DNA of 13,631 bases from positions 1 to 13,631 of the forward strand of contig JALHOX010000069.1 of the NCBI GenBank assembly GCA_022842805.1. Direction: 5' to 3'. Both the position numbers and the translations under genes were made by a program. The stretch is from Phycisphaerae bacterium (GTDB taxonomy: Bacteria; Planctomycetota; Phycisphaerae; UBA1845; Fen-1342). Below the pieces are notes generated by a model. That model worked only from the letters and a program-made list of their open reading frames with translations, did no database searches and was not told where the DNA came from. Of the stretch, positions 7,108-13,631 are shown in pieces (position 1 is the stretch's first letter; each line of letters opens with the position of its first letter).

Positions 7108-7655
7108 GCGCCTCGGATCGACCTGTCGTCGCGAATGTCCCGCCGCGGATCGTACTGATCGGCATGCGGGCCTCGGGCAAGACACATGTCGCCGCCGCGC
7201 TGGCGCGGCGGCTCGGCCGGGTCTGCATCGATACCGATCGGAGCATCGCCGACGCCCGCGGCCAGGTCATCGCCGACATCTTCAAAACGCTGGGCGAGCC
7301 GGCGTTTCGCGAACTCGAAGCCGCCGCCCTGGCCGCCGCCCTGCAATCGCCCGAGGTTGTGATCAGCGCCGGCGGAGGGGCCGTGTTGCGCGAAGACTCG
7401 CGCGCGTTGCTGGAAGCGGCCTATTGCATCTGGCTGACCGCCGAGGAACGCGAACTGGCCCGGCGCATGTCGGCCGACGCGGTCAGCGCCGCGCAGCGTC
7501 CGGCGCTGTTGGGCGGCGACCCGCTGGCCGAAATTGGTGCGCTGCTGGCGAAGCGCGCCCCGATCTATCGCGCGCTGGCCCGCTTGACCATCGCCACCGA
7601 CGGCAAGACGATCGACGAGATCGTGACCGAGATCCTCGCGAAGTTGCCTCGCTGA
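7104..7655 (+). CDS. aroK: Shikimate kinase
   Basis: 183 residues, typical length. It phosphorylates shikimate at the 3-hydroxyl using ATP, the fifth step of the shikimate pathway to chorismate, in the cytoplasm. Seen motifs: Walker A 'GMRASGKT' (20-27), the substrate-binding 'DTD' (43-45), 'FRELE' (68-72; Arg69), 'GGGAV' (90-94), the lid arginine region 'QRPALL' (131-136), and 'RAPIYRALA' near the C-terminus (151-159). The start at 7104 is chosen because it overlaps the upstream stop as ATGA and gives the normal N-terminus; a longer frame from 6933 would be an out-of-frame overlap with the phosphoesterase. It lies directly before the prepilin peptidase (9-base gap), so the three genes probably share a transcript. 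Confidence 0.93.
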   Translation: MSASDRPVVANVPPRIVLIGMRASGKTHVAAALARRLGRVCIDTDRSIADARGQVIADIFKTLGEPAFRELEAAALAAALQSPEVVISAGGGAVLREDSRALLEAAYCIWLTAEERELARRMSADAVSAAQRPALLGGDPLAEIGALLAKRAPIYRALARLTIATDGKTIDEIVTEILAKLPR

Positions 7656-7664
7656 GCCTCCCCT

Positions 7665-9230
7665 TTGAACCTCTTCTTCTCACTGACAGCACTCTTCATC
7701 GCCGCGCTGGGCCTGGCGGTCGGCAGCTTTCTCAACGTCGTCATCTATCGATTGCCGCACGGCATCTCACTGGCCCGGCCGCGCTGGTCGTTCTGCCCGC
7801 ACTGCGGCGAATCGATCGCCGGCCGCGACAATCTGCCCGTTATCAGCTGGCTGCTGCTGCGCGGGCGCTGTCGCGTTTGCGCCGCGCCGATCAGCGGGCA
7901 GTATCCGATCGTCGAGGCGATGACGGCGCTGATTTTCACCCTGGTCTATTTTCTGCTGATCAGCGAATCGGCACGCGCCGGGCTGACCACGAACGCCTGG
8001 GCCGGCGGCGACTGGCCCTATGTCATCGCCTGCCTGACGCTGGCGGCCGCCATGATCGCCTGCAGCGCGATGGACATTACCTCCTACTCGCTCGACGTCC
8101 GCGTGACCGAGTTCGCCGTCGCCGTGGGCCTGCTCATGCACGTCGCGTGGCGTCGGGGCGAGCTGCACACGCCGCTCGCCGCTTCGCCGTGGGGCGCTGC
8201 CGGCGCCGCCTCTACCCTGGCGGCGCTGGTCATGCTTTGGATCTCCAACCGCGCCGCGCGCCGGGCGGAGTCGGCGGCGCAGCCATCGGGCGCCGCTGAT
8301 GATGACCCCAGCGATGACGAGCCCGCCAACGAGGCGGCCGTGAGCGCGATCGAGGCTGCCGGTCGCCGGGAGGCGGGCCGCATTCCCGTGGTCGTCGCGA
8401 TTCTGCTGATGCTGGCGCTGACGTCCGCGCTGGTGCTGTCCGGCGTGATGGGCGAAACGCACCTCGCCCAATCCACGCGCTGGTGGCTGCCGCCCCTCAG
8501 CCTCGCGCTGATCTATCTGGTCACCGTTCTGGCCGGCAGCGGCCACACAGAGGCCGACGCGGCGGTTCACGAAGAGATCGAATCCGAGGCGCGTTTTGCG
8601 CGGGCCACGGCCCTTTCGGAGTTGCTCTGGCTCGCCCCTGCGATCGTCGCCGGCTGCGCGGCCTACTTCGCCGTCGCTCATTCTGCGTATGCCGCCGACC
8701 TCTGGCGCGGTGCTGTGCAGTGGTCGCCCATTGCGCCCTTCCGCCCGCTCGCTGGTCTGGCGTACGGCCTTGCCGGGCTCGCGATTGCCGCCGCGCTGGG
8801 GTGGGCTCTCCGTCTGTTTTTTACCTTCGCCTTTGGGCGCGAGGCGTTCGGCACGGGCGATATCTACATCCTGGCCGCCGCCGGCGCCACGATCGGCCCC
8901 GACATCGCCGCCCTCGGTCTGCTTGCGGCGGTCGGTCTGGCGATGGTGGCGTGGATGCTCGCGCAACTTTCGAAATCGACCACGCTGCTCCCCTTCGGCC
9001 CGCCGCTGGCGATCGGGTTTCTGGTTGCGCTGTGGCTGAGCAGGCCGGCGTCAGAAATCGCCGACAACTATCGGCAGTCGATCGCGATCGCCGCCAGCGA
9101 ACAGCCGCAGTTGCTTTGGCTGCTGGCCGGCATTTTGCTTGTCGGCATGGGCGCCGCGATCCTCGCCGCCAAGGCTGTTCGCCGCATTGTCGAACCCGCC
9201 GCCGAGGAAGACGCCGGCGATTCTGAGTAA
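7665..9230 (+). CDS. Prepilin peptidase (A24 family), unusually long
   Basis: 521 residues against the usual 250-290. This membrane aspartyl protease cleaves the leader of type IV prepilins or pseudopilins, and in many bacteria also N-methylates the new N-terminus (PilD/GspO/ComC type). The N-terminus has 'GSFLNVVIYRLP' (20-31), the hallmark of the family, then a zinc-type pair 'CPHC' (44-47) and 'CRVC' (69-72). Catalytic aspartates are D137 in 'AMDITSYSLD' and D399 in the 'GTGD' motif (396-399); 'PFGPP' (443-447) follows. Between the catalytic halves there is an insert of about 190 residues (roughly 195-385) with an acidic segment (208-222) and extra hydrophobic helices; a further C-terminal helix ends in an acidic tail. 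The start is TTG at 7665, the only in-frame choice after a stop at 7653; no clear ribosome site is seen, consistent with coupling to the kinase gene 9 bases upstream. Confidence 0.92.
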   Translation: MNLFFSLTALFIAALGLAVGSFLNVVIYRLPHGISLARPRWSFCPHCGESIAGRDNLPVISWLLLRGRCRVCAAPISGQYPIVEAMTALIFTLVYFLLISESARAGLTTNAWAGGDWPYVIACLTLAAAMIACSAMDITSYSLDVRVTEFAVAVGLLMHVAWRRGELHTPLAASPWGAAGAASTLAALVMLWISNRAARRAESAAQPSGAADDDPSDDEPANEAAVSAIEAAGRREAGRIPVVVAILLMLALTSALVLSGVMGETHLAQSTRWWLPPLSLALIYLVTVLAGSGHTEADAAVHEEIESEARFARATALSELLWLAPAIVAGCAAYFAVAHSAYAADLWRGAVQWSPIAPFRPLAGLAYGLAGLAIAAALGWALRLFFTFAFGREAFGTGDIYILAAAGATIGPDIAALGLLAAVGLAMVAWMLAQLSKSTTLLPFGPPLAIGFLVALWLSRPASEIADNYRQSIAIAASEQPQLLWLLAGILLVGMGAAILAAKAVRRIVEPAAEEDAGDSE

Positions 9231-9328
9231 CCGCCTGCGTTGGCGTCGCACGACGAGGCGTTCACCGCTTTCATCGATCCGCTATCGGCGTTCGTTCCTC
9301 GCGGTGGGCTGCGGTCGCCTGCACTCGG

Positions 9329-9970
9329 CTATGGCTCGACGATTCCATTGCGAATCGCGAACCGCGCCAGCTCCACGCGATCGCGGGCGCCGACTTTGCG
9401 CAGCAGACTCGTTCGATAGGACTCCGCCGTCTTGTAGCTGACGGCCATCTGACTCGCCGCGTCGCGCAGGGAAAGACCGCGCGCCAGCAGCGGCAACAAC
9501 TCGCTCTCGCGCCGCGAAAGCTTGATGACCCCGCTTCCCTCGGGTCCGGCCTCCAGCAAGGGGCGGATGCCCACGCTGAAATACTCGCGGTCGGCGAGCA
9601 CCGCCTCGATCGCCATGCGCAGCTCGGGCACGCCGCCGTCCTTGATCACATACCCGTGCATGCGACACCCGGACCAGCCCCGCACAACGACCGGTTCGAC
9701 CGCGGCGCTAATGAGCAGGATGCGGGCTTCCGGCGTCAGGCGCGGAATCATGTTGATCGCGTCGATCGCAGCGCCGCTGGCCGTGTCGGCGTCGACCAGG
9801 ACCAGCTGCGGCTTTTTGCGCAGCGCGTCCCACACCGCGGTCGCAGCGAAATCGGAATGGATGGCGACTTCCAAACCCAGTTCGTGTCGCAGCAGGCTGG
9901 AATAGGCGGCGCGGTCCAGGTCGGAGCCGCCGACCAGGTAGATCAGAATGGGTTGAGGACGAATCGCCAT
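9329..9970 (-). CDS. NarL/FixJ-type response regulator, receiver domain atypical
   Basis: 213 residues from the ATG at 9970. A GTG at 10000 would add 10 residues, but it lies inside a 13-bp hairpin and the receiver fold begins right after the ATG. Residues 7-127 form the receiver domain: phosphoacceptor-like Asp60 in 'LVLVDADT', Ser88 in 'LLISA' (Thr/Ser switch), Lys110 in 'VIKDGG'. The acidic pair that binds Mg2+ after the first strand ('DD' in NarL) appears as Gly14-Gly15 in 'YLVGGSDLD'. Residues 150-213 are a LuxR-type helix-turn-helix ('LSRRESELLPLLARGLSLRD', then 'KTAESYRTSLLRKVGA'), which binds DNA. No histidine kinase gene is adjacent. It converges with the prepilin peptidase gene and may regulate itself through the dyads upstream, but this is inference. 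The missing pair suggests phosphorylation-independent control. Confidence 0.9.
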   Translation of the reverse strand: MAIRPQPILIYLVGGSDLDRAAYSSLLRHELGLEVAIHSDFAATAVWDALRKKPQLVLVDADTASGAAIDAINMIPRLTPEARILLISAAVEPVVVRGWSGCRMHGYVIKDGGVPELRMAIEAVLADREYFSVGIRPLLEAGPEGSGVIKLSRRESELLPLLARGLSLRDAASQMAVSYKTAESYRTSLLRKVGARDRVELARFAIRNGIVEP

Positions 9971-9994
9971 CGCGCGTTCTCGCACTTCGTCGGG

Positions 9995-10031
9995 ACGCAC
10001 GCCCGAACCCCGGGCAATTTCGGGCGTGCGT
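9995..10031 (-). promoter_or_regulatory. 13-bp inverted repeat in the response regulator leader
   Basis: ACGCACGCCCGAA (9995-10007) pairs perfectly with TTCGGGCGTGCGT (10019-10031) around an 11-base loop. It covers the alternative GTG start at 10000 and ends 25 bases before the ATG at 9970. It could be an mRNA leader hairpin or a protein-binding operator. No T-run follows on either strand. Confidence 0.55.
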
Positions 10032-10133
10032 AGCGTAGGCTGTCCGGTGCGGACATCATTCGACGCGGCCCCGTTGCGCGCCCGTCGCCAACCGAACGTC
10101 TGTCACATTATTCGGTTTTCGGTAGGGTGGTAT

Positions 10134-10147
10134 CAGGCATATGCCTG
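10134..10147. promoter_or_regulatory. 14-bp perfect palindrome, candidate operator
   Basis: CAGGCATATGCCTG is fully self-complementary, set in an AT-richer strip about 165 bases upstream of the response regulator ATG. On the minus strand a TTGGGA lies just before it. A dimeric regulator could bind here. Confidence 0.35.
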
Positions 10148-10312
10148 TATCCCAAAAAAATCCCGAGGGCTGGGTCAGGTCGCACGGCGGACGCCTTACC
10201 TTTCTACGGGTCTTTACCGGTGGTGCGGGCAGGCTTTCGTCCGGCCCCGCCGCAGTTCGACCGCACGAATCGCTTGCCACATTCGGGGAATTCGCTGGGG
10301 GCGGCACGCGCG

Positions 10313-11941
10313 TCACTCCGTTTTTTTCGGCAGCCAGCGCGACTTATTCCAGCTCGTCAGCACGCCGATCGCCAGCAGCCCGAACGAGGTCAGGATCGCG
10401 CCCAGGCCGCGCAGTTGCGGCTGGCTCCAGATCGCGCGGCCGCTGAGCGCCGTCGCCCAGAGTGCGCCGGCGACGCCGCCGATCAGGTGGTAGCTCGTTC
10501 GCGGCTTGGCCAGGCCGATCGCCAGCCACGCGATCACCGATCCGATCATGACGCTGCGCGACAGCGTGTGACATTCGGGCCGCATTTCGAGCGACAAGGC
10601 CGCGATCGTCAGGGCTGCAACGCCAATGGAGCGCGATAGCAGCAGCGGCGTCAATCGGATGCACTCCGCAAAGGCCAACCAATGCCAGCCCGCGGCGAGC
10701 GCCAGAACCGCCCCCGCGTCTGGCATTCGCCCGCAGGTTGCGGCGGCCAGCGCGACGAAATGCACCACAATCGCCGCCCCGCCGCAGGGGCGGTTTCGTC
10801 GCACGATGGCCAGCAGCGTGAGATAGGCGACCGTGCCATACAGCCAGAACACGACGACCGTCGGTGCGGCGCGATACGTCTCGTGCGGCGTGGCGCGCAG
10901 CCAGTCGCGGACGGGGCCGTTTTGCCAGCAGAGCGCCACGAGTGAGAGCGCCACCAATCCGTGCAGATACGCGAAGTCCCGCATTCGCCACGCCGCGTGG
11001 CCCCAGGAGACCACCAGCCACGCAAGCGCATACGCCATCGGCTGGTTCCACGGTCGACTCCAACCGGCCATCGGCGTCTCGGCGTGAAACGAACCGATCG
11101 AACACCACAAACTGATCGCACTCAGCACTCCGACAACCTGCCGCACCACGATGGCCGGCGCGCGGCAGGCCCGCATCACTTCGATCGCCAGCAGCGAAAG
11201 CCCGCCGAGCGCAGGAGTTAGGTGTTGTGCCTCCGCATTGCAGAAAAATGCGTGGTCGATGCCGTACAGATGGGTCGCGCCGATCGCGATGACCAGCGCC
11301 ACAAACCCGCCTTCGATCGATGCCGGATGAACGTGGAATTCGCCCGCCGGCTTGTCGCTTCGGCTGCGCCACGCGATCCCGGCTGCCCCGATCGCCCCGG
11401 CGAGACCCAGACCCCACCACGCGGCGTAAAGCCGCAGATCGTCTACGCCACGCGGACAGACATCGGGTGCGATCGCGATCGGCGTTGCTGCGATGAGGAG
11501 CAACACGATCAGCCCCGCCGCCGTCGCGCCGGGTCCAAAGCCCGTCGCCAGCGCCCGTGGTCCCACGATGAGTTGCGCGGCGGCGATTCCCGCCGCCAGC
11601 AGCGTGAAGCTTCGCCCCAGCACAGCATCGGCCAGCGTCAGTTCCAGCGTCGCGGCCAGGGGCGCGGTCCAGAAGAGCGCCGCCAACAGCCGGAGCGCCG
11701 GCTGATCCTCGGGGCTGCGACCCGCCCGATGCAATCCGACCACGGCGGTCAGGATCGCCAACTCATACACCGTCAGCGCTGCGAGGATCTGAAAGATGAG
11801 CGGCAACCGGCCGGGCGGGGCGTCTGGCTGGCGGAGCACCAGCGACGCGGCATAGATCATCGCCGCGGCGCTCAGGAGATAGGCCGGGTTGCGCCGCAGC
11901 CACCAATCGAGGGCGGCATGCAACGGAGTCGCGGTACGCAT
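10313..11941 (-). CDS. Large polytopic membrane protein of unknown function
   Basis: 542 residues; the ATG at 11941 has a full GGAGGT ribosome site 11 bases upstream. By eye there are about 16-18 hydrophobic segments spread over the whole length, separated by short loops, with a basic C-terminus (KSRWLPKKTE). The N-terminal stretch 'WWLRRNPAYLLSAAAMIYAA' recalls unnamed planctomycete membrane proteins. I find no transport, transferase or peptidase motif; scattered His and Trp residues give no recognisable active site. It is divergent from a membrane glycosyltransferase and upstream of a response regulator on the same strand, 312 bases or more apart, so probably a separate transcript. Real-gene status is supported by the ribosome site, length and coherent hydrophobic pattern. 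O-antigen ligase- or GT-C-like roles are possible but unsupported. Confidence 0.83.
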   Translation of the reverse strand: MRTATPLHAALDWWLRRNPAYLLSAAAMIYAASLVLRQPDAPPGRLPLIFQILAALTVYELAILTAVVGLHRAGRSPEDQPALRLLAALFWTAPLAATLELTLADAVLGRSFTLLAAGIAAAQLIVGPRALATGFGPGATAAGLIVLLLIAATPIAIAPDVCPRGVDDLRLYAAWWGLGLAGAIGAAGIAWRSRSDKPAGEFHVHPASIEGGFVALVIAIGATHLYGIDHAFFCNAEAQHLTPALGGLSLLAIEVMRACRAPAIVVRQVVGVLSAISLWCSIGSFHAETPMAGWSRPWNQPMAYALAWLVVSWGHAAWRMRDFAYLHGLVALSLVALCWQNGPVRDWLRATPHETYRAAPTVVVFWLYGTVAYLTLLAIVRRNRPCGGAAIVVHFVALAAATCGRMPDAGAVLALAAGWHWLAFAECIRLTPLLLSRSIGVAALTIAALSLEMRPECHTLSRSVMIGSVIAWLAIGLAKPRTSYHLIGGVAGALWATALSGRAIWSQPQLRGLGAILTSFGLLAIGVLTSWNKSRWLPKKTE

Positions 11942-12013
11942 GCGCGTGAGAGACCTCCACGACCCGCGCCGCCGCGCGAATCGCGCAAAAGGACCGAACG
12001 GCGCGCACCGCTC

Positions 12014-12034
12014 CGCCGCGCACCGCGCGCGGCG
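12014..12034. repeat. GC-rich inverted repeat
   Basis: CGCCGCGC (12014-12021) and GCGCGGCG (12027-12034) form a perfect 8-bp stem with a 5-base loop, 73 bases upstream of the membrane protein start. Its role is unknown, and chance dyads are more likely in sequence this rich in G and C. Confidence 0.35.
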
Positions 12035-12309
12035 CGAGCCGGCAACGCCCGCTTCGGTCAGGCTGTCAGTTGTTCAGCGGGGAGGCGGCGGCGGGGGGAT
12101 AAAGCGGCGATGAATGAATGATGCCGAGGGCACATGGAATAATCTCCGGCCACACCAACGGCCTTCCGAACACAGCTACGGCTGGCGACCCGCCGCCCCG
12201 CAACCGCGCCGCGCGAAAATTTTGATGGGAATTGGCCGGTAGCGGGCGCGGTTTGCGGCCTGCAGGAAGCGCGTCCGGCTGGGACGCGACAGCGGATCGG
12301 ATAGCCGCA

Positions 12310-12368
12310 GGGGCGAAAGCCAAATGCCAGCGGGCATGCCGGATCAACGCGTGATCCAGCGGCTGGCA
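12310..12368 (+). promoter_or_regulatory. Candidate structured leader upstream of the glycosyltransferase
   Basis: Three elements follow one another: GGC-GAAA-GCC with a GNRA tetraloop (about 12312-12321), an outer stem TGCCAGC (12325-12331) with GCTGGCA (12362-12368), and inside it GGATCA (12341-12346) with TGATCC (12352-12357) around ACGCG. The set ends about 100 bases before the glycosyltransferase ATG. It matches no riboswitch class I know. Confidence 0.3.
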
Positions 12369-12455
12369 CGGCGCATGCAATGGACAGCCCGACGCGGTCG
12401 GTCGGTCCGCCCGCGCTCCGGTCGACGTCCGGGCCTGGCGGCCGCGGGTATTCGT

Positions 12456-12468
12456 AAACTCGGAGTTT
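12456..12468 (+). promoter_or_regulatory. Dyad covering the glycosyltransferase ribosome site
   Basis: AAACTC (12456-12461), G, GAGTTT (12463-12468) form a near-perfect dyad containing the GGAG ribosome site (12462-12465), 5 bases before the ATG. As RNA only the outer AAAC/GTTT could pair, so masking of the site would be weak. Confidence 0.4.
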
Positions 12469-12470
12469 CC

Positions 12471-13631
12471 ATGCGATTGGTTCGTACACCACCGCTCGTG
12501 CCAAATCTGACGAGGCCGCGCAGCTTCGCCGCCGGAGGCGCACTTTCCGCACCCGGCCCCGCGCTGACGCCGCTCCGCGCCAGTCTGCGGCTTTTCGTCG
12601 CGGCGGTCGCCATTCGCCTGGCCTATTGCCTCGCCGTCGTCCCGCTCACCCCCGCCGACCCCGGCGCGTTCGACTACTTCTACTCAAGCGACGGCTACTG
12701 CATCCTGGCCCGCACCTGGTATCACGACGGGAAATTCGCTTTTCACCCCGACGCCCCGCCGACGCTGTTTCGAACGCCGGGCTACGTGATTCCGCTGGTC
12801 GCGGCCTACGCGCTGCTGGGAAATATGGCGCTCGCCGCGACTGCCGTGAATTGCATCGCCTCGGGTTTGACCTGCGTGCTGATCCATCGCGCCCTGGCGC
12901 CGATCGCCCCGCGCGCGGCGCGCTGGAGCGCCTGGGCGCTGGCCCTGTTCCCCCTCTCGATCCACTACTGCGCCCGCAGCTTTGACAATACGTTCATCAC
13001 GCTGACCACCACGCTCTTCGTGGTCGCTGCGTGGCGCATGTTCGTTCTCGGCCGTCTGCTCCAGGGGGCCTATGCGGGCGCTGCGCTGGGCTTCGCGATC
13101 CTGACCAAGCCCGTGGCATTGCCCTTCGTTTTAGTCCTACCCGCATTCGCCACTGTGGCGCGCCGCCGCGCGCTGCCTGCGGCGCTGTTGGCGACGGTCG
13201 TCGCGTTGTTGGTCGTTTCGCCTTGGACGCTGCGAAACTATCGCGTCAGCGGCGAGTTCATCCCCTTGGGCACGGGCAGCGCGTTCAATCTCCTTGCGGG
13301 CACGTACCTCGCGGACACCCCCGGCGACTCGCGCGAGGCCTGGCAGCACACTCTTCGTCGCATCGCGCAATGCTACGAACATTGCTTCCGCCGCCCGCTC
13401 GACGCAGCGTCGCTGCGGTTCGGCTATTTCTACGACTTCACACCTGCTGCCGAACGCGAGTTTGCCACGCTCGTGAAGCACTCGCTCGCCGCCGAGCCGT
13501 GGATCTGGGTCAAGAAGCCATTCATCAATCTGGCCCGTTTCTGGTACTACTCCAGCGGCGATCACAAAGCCGCCGCGAGCCTGGCCTTCAATCTGCCGAT
13601 GCTGGCGCTCGCGATTGTCGCCGTCCGTCGG
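12471..13631 (+). CDS. GT-C type membrane glycosyltransferase (ArnT/PMT-like), C-terminus cut by the window edge
   Basis: 387 codons from the ATG at 12471 (GGAG 5 bases upstream) run to the edge without a stop. After a 35-residue polar, basic N-terminus come repeated membrane helices (about 39-60, 103-140, 150-190, 198-225, 233-250, 370-385). The first outside loop has 'YFYSSDGYCILARTWY' (69-84), where Asp74 sits where GT-C enzymes keep their catalytic acidic residue, then 'FRTPGYVIPLV' (100-110). 'ILTKP' (210-214) and 'PWTLRNYRVSGEFIPLGT' (251-268) are characteristic of the family 39/ArnT-like group. Such enzymes move a sugar from a polyprenyl-phosphate carrier to lipid, protein or glycan on the outer face of the cytoplasmic membrane; acceptor unknown. 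A shorter start further in would remove the polar N-terminus, but the ribosome site supports this one. A dyad overlaps the ribosome site. Confidence 0.87.
   Translation, partial: MRLVRTPPLVPNLTRPRSFAAGGALSAPGPALTPLRASLRLFVAAVAIRLAYCLAVVPLTPADPGAFDYFYSSDGYCILARTWYHDGKFAFHPDAPPTLFRTPGYVIPLVAAYALLGNMALAATAVNCIASGLTCVLIHRALAPIAPRAARWSAWALALFPLSIHYCARSFDNTFITLTTTLFVVAAWRMFVLGRLLQGAYAGAALGFAILTKPVALPFVLVLPAFATVARRRALPAALLATVVALLVVSPWTLRNYRVSGEFIPLGTGSAFNLLAGTYLADTPGDSREAWQHTLRRIAQCYEHCFRRPLDAASLRFGYFYDFTPAAEREFATLVKHSLAAEPWIWVKKPFINLARFWYYSSGDHKAAASLAFNLPMLALAIVAVRR

Larger units (their letters stand above)
9971..10312. other. Upstream region of the response regulator
   Basis: This stretch lies between the end of the membrane protein gene (10313) and the response regulator start. 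It holds the inverted repeat at 9995-10031, the palindrome at 10134-10147, an AT-richer strip at about 10105-10160 that could contain the minus-strand promoter, and a T-run on the minus strand (seven T at 10154-10160) after a short GC stem that may be a weak terminator for the membrane gene. Long frames here look non-coding. Confidence 0.5.
11942..12470. other. Divergent intergenic region with several dyads
   Basis: This 529-base region separates the membrane protein (minus) and the glycosyltransferase (plus). It contains a GC hairpin at 12014-12034, an AT island around 12214-12228 that could hold a promoter, and a set of nested dyads at 12310-12368 (a GGC-GAAA-GCC stem-loop, TGCCAGC/GCTGGCA enclosing GGATCA/TGATCC). 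Frames on the minus strand through here lack a ribosome site and a recognisable product, so I call it non-coding. Confidence 0.5.

Noticed and set aside
7767..8966. Minus-strand frame of 399 codons
   Set aside because: It is fully antisense to the prepilin peptidase, whose motifs are unmistakable; the frame is rich in Arg, Gly and Gln without hydrophobic core patterns.
9231..9328. Terminator between the convergent prepilin peptidase and response regulator genes
   Set aside because: Only short imperfect dyads (CGAGG with CCTCG) and no T-run on either strand were seen.
10160..10260. Possible riboswitch on the minus strand before the response regulator
   Set aside because: GGACGAAAGCC recalls known cores, but only a 6-bp long-range pairing (CGGACG/CGTCCG) could be found and no class fits.
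11222..12121. Plus-strand frame of 299 codons
   Set aside because: It is antisense to the membrane protein and extends into intergenic sequence; very Arg/Gln-rich with no family resemblance.
12240..12380. Possible cyclic-di-GMP (GEMM) riboswitch
   Set aside because: GGGACGCGACAGC and GCGAAAGCC recall the GEMM core, but the order and spacing of conserved blocks are wrong and the AAACC block is absent.
12058..12552. Minus-strand frame of 164 codons in the divergent gap
   Set aside because: It overlaps the glycosyltransferase start, has no ribosome site, and its product is Arg/Pro/Ser-rich without structure. A second frame at 12066-12380 is equally open, which points to GC bias.
1..13631. CRISPR arrays, tRNA or rRNA genes, insertion sequences, phage genes
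   Set aside because: No regularly spaced repeats, cloverleaf sequences, transposase motifs or terminal inverted repeats with target duplications were found on reading both strands.

Overview
The window is a GC-rich chromosomal segment, most likely from a member of Planctomycetota and probably class Phycisphaerae. The main clue is a C-terminal module of the form D-x-N-C-D-G-x(5)-D-I-S-P-F-V, in one or two EF-hand-like copies, on secreted proteins with Sec signal peptides. From memory this dockerin-like tail is typical of that lineage. The taxonomy is an inference; there is no rRNA or other marker gene here.

Left third (1-4569, all minus strand): three separately spaced genes for exported proteins. 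The first is cut by the left edge and has repeated 'REG/QEG' blocks. The second (1451-2554) resembles the fold of pyroglutamyl peptidase (family C15) and ends in a dockerin-like module. The third (2881-4569) looks like a beta-propeller and ends in two almost identical dockerin-like repeats. A convincing hairpin plus T-rich terminator lies after the third gene.

Middle (4849-9230, plus strand): a secreted cyclophilin-type peptidyl-prolyl isomerase with two Ig/PKD-like domains, preceded by a TATAAT box and a leader hairpin and followed by a hairpin. Then comes a tight cluster: calcineurin-like metallophosphoesterase, shikimate kinase (ATGA overlap), and an unusually long prepilin peptidase with a TTG start 9 bases after the kinase stop. 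The cluster joins aromatic amino acid synthesis to pilin/pseudopilin maturation.

Right third: an orphan NarL-type response regulator (minus) whose receiver domain seems to lack the acidic metal-binding pair. Upstream of it is a regulatory region with a 13-bp inverted repeat and a 14-bp perfect palindrome. Next is a large unrecognised membrane protein (minus), then a 529-bp divergent intergenic region with several strong dyads, then a GT-C type membrane glycosyltransferase (plus) cut by the right edge.

Taken together, the region deals mainly with cell-surface and secreted material (export, folding, prepilin processing, glycosyl transfer). I saw no CRISPR array, transposase, tRNA, rRNA or phage gene. 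No single new defence or mobile system is evident. The most unusual items are the C15-like protein without its cysteine, the response regulator without its acidic pair, the extended prepilin peptidase, and the structured intergenic regions.
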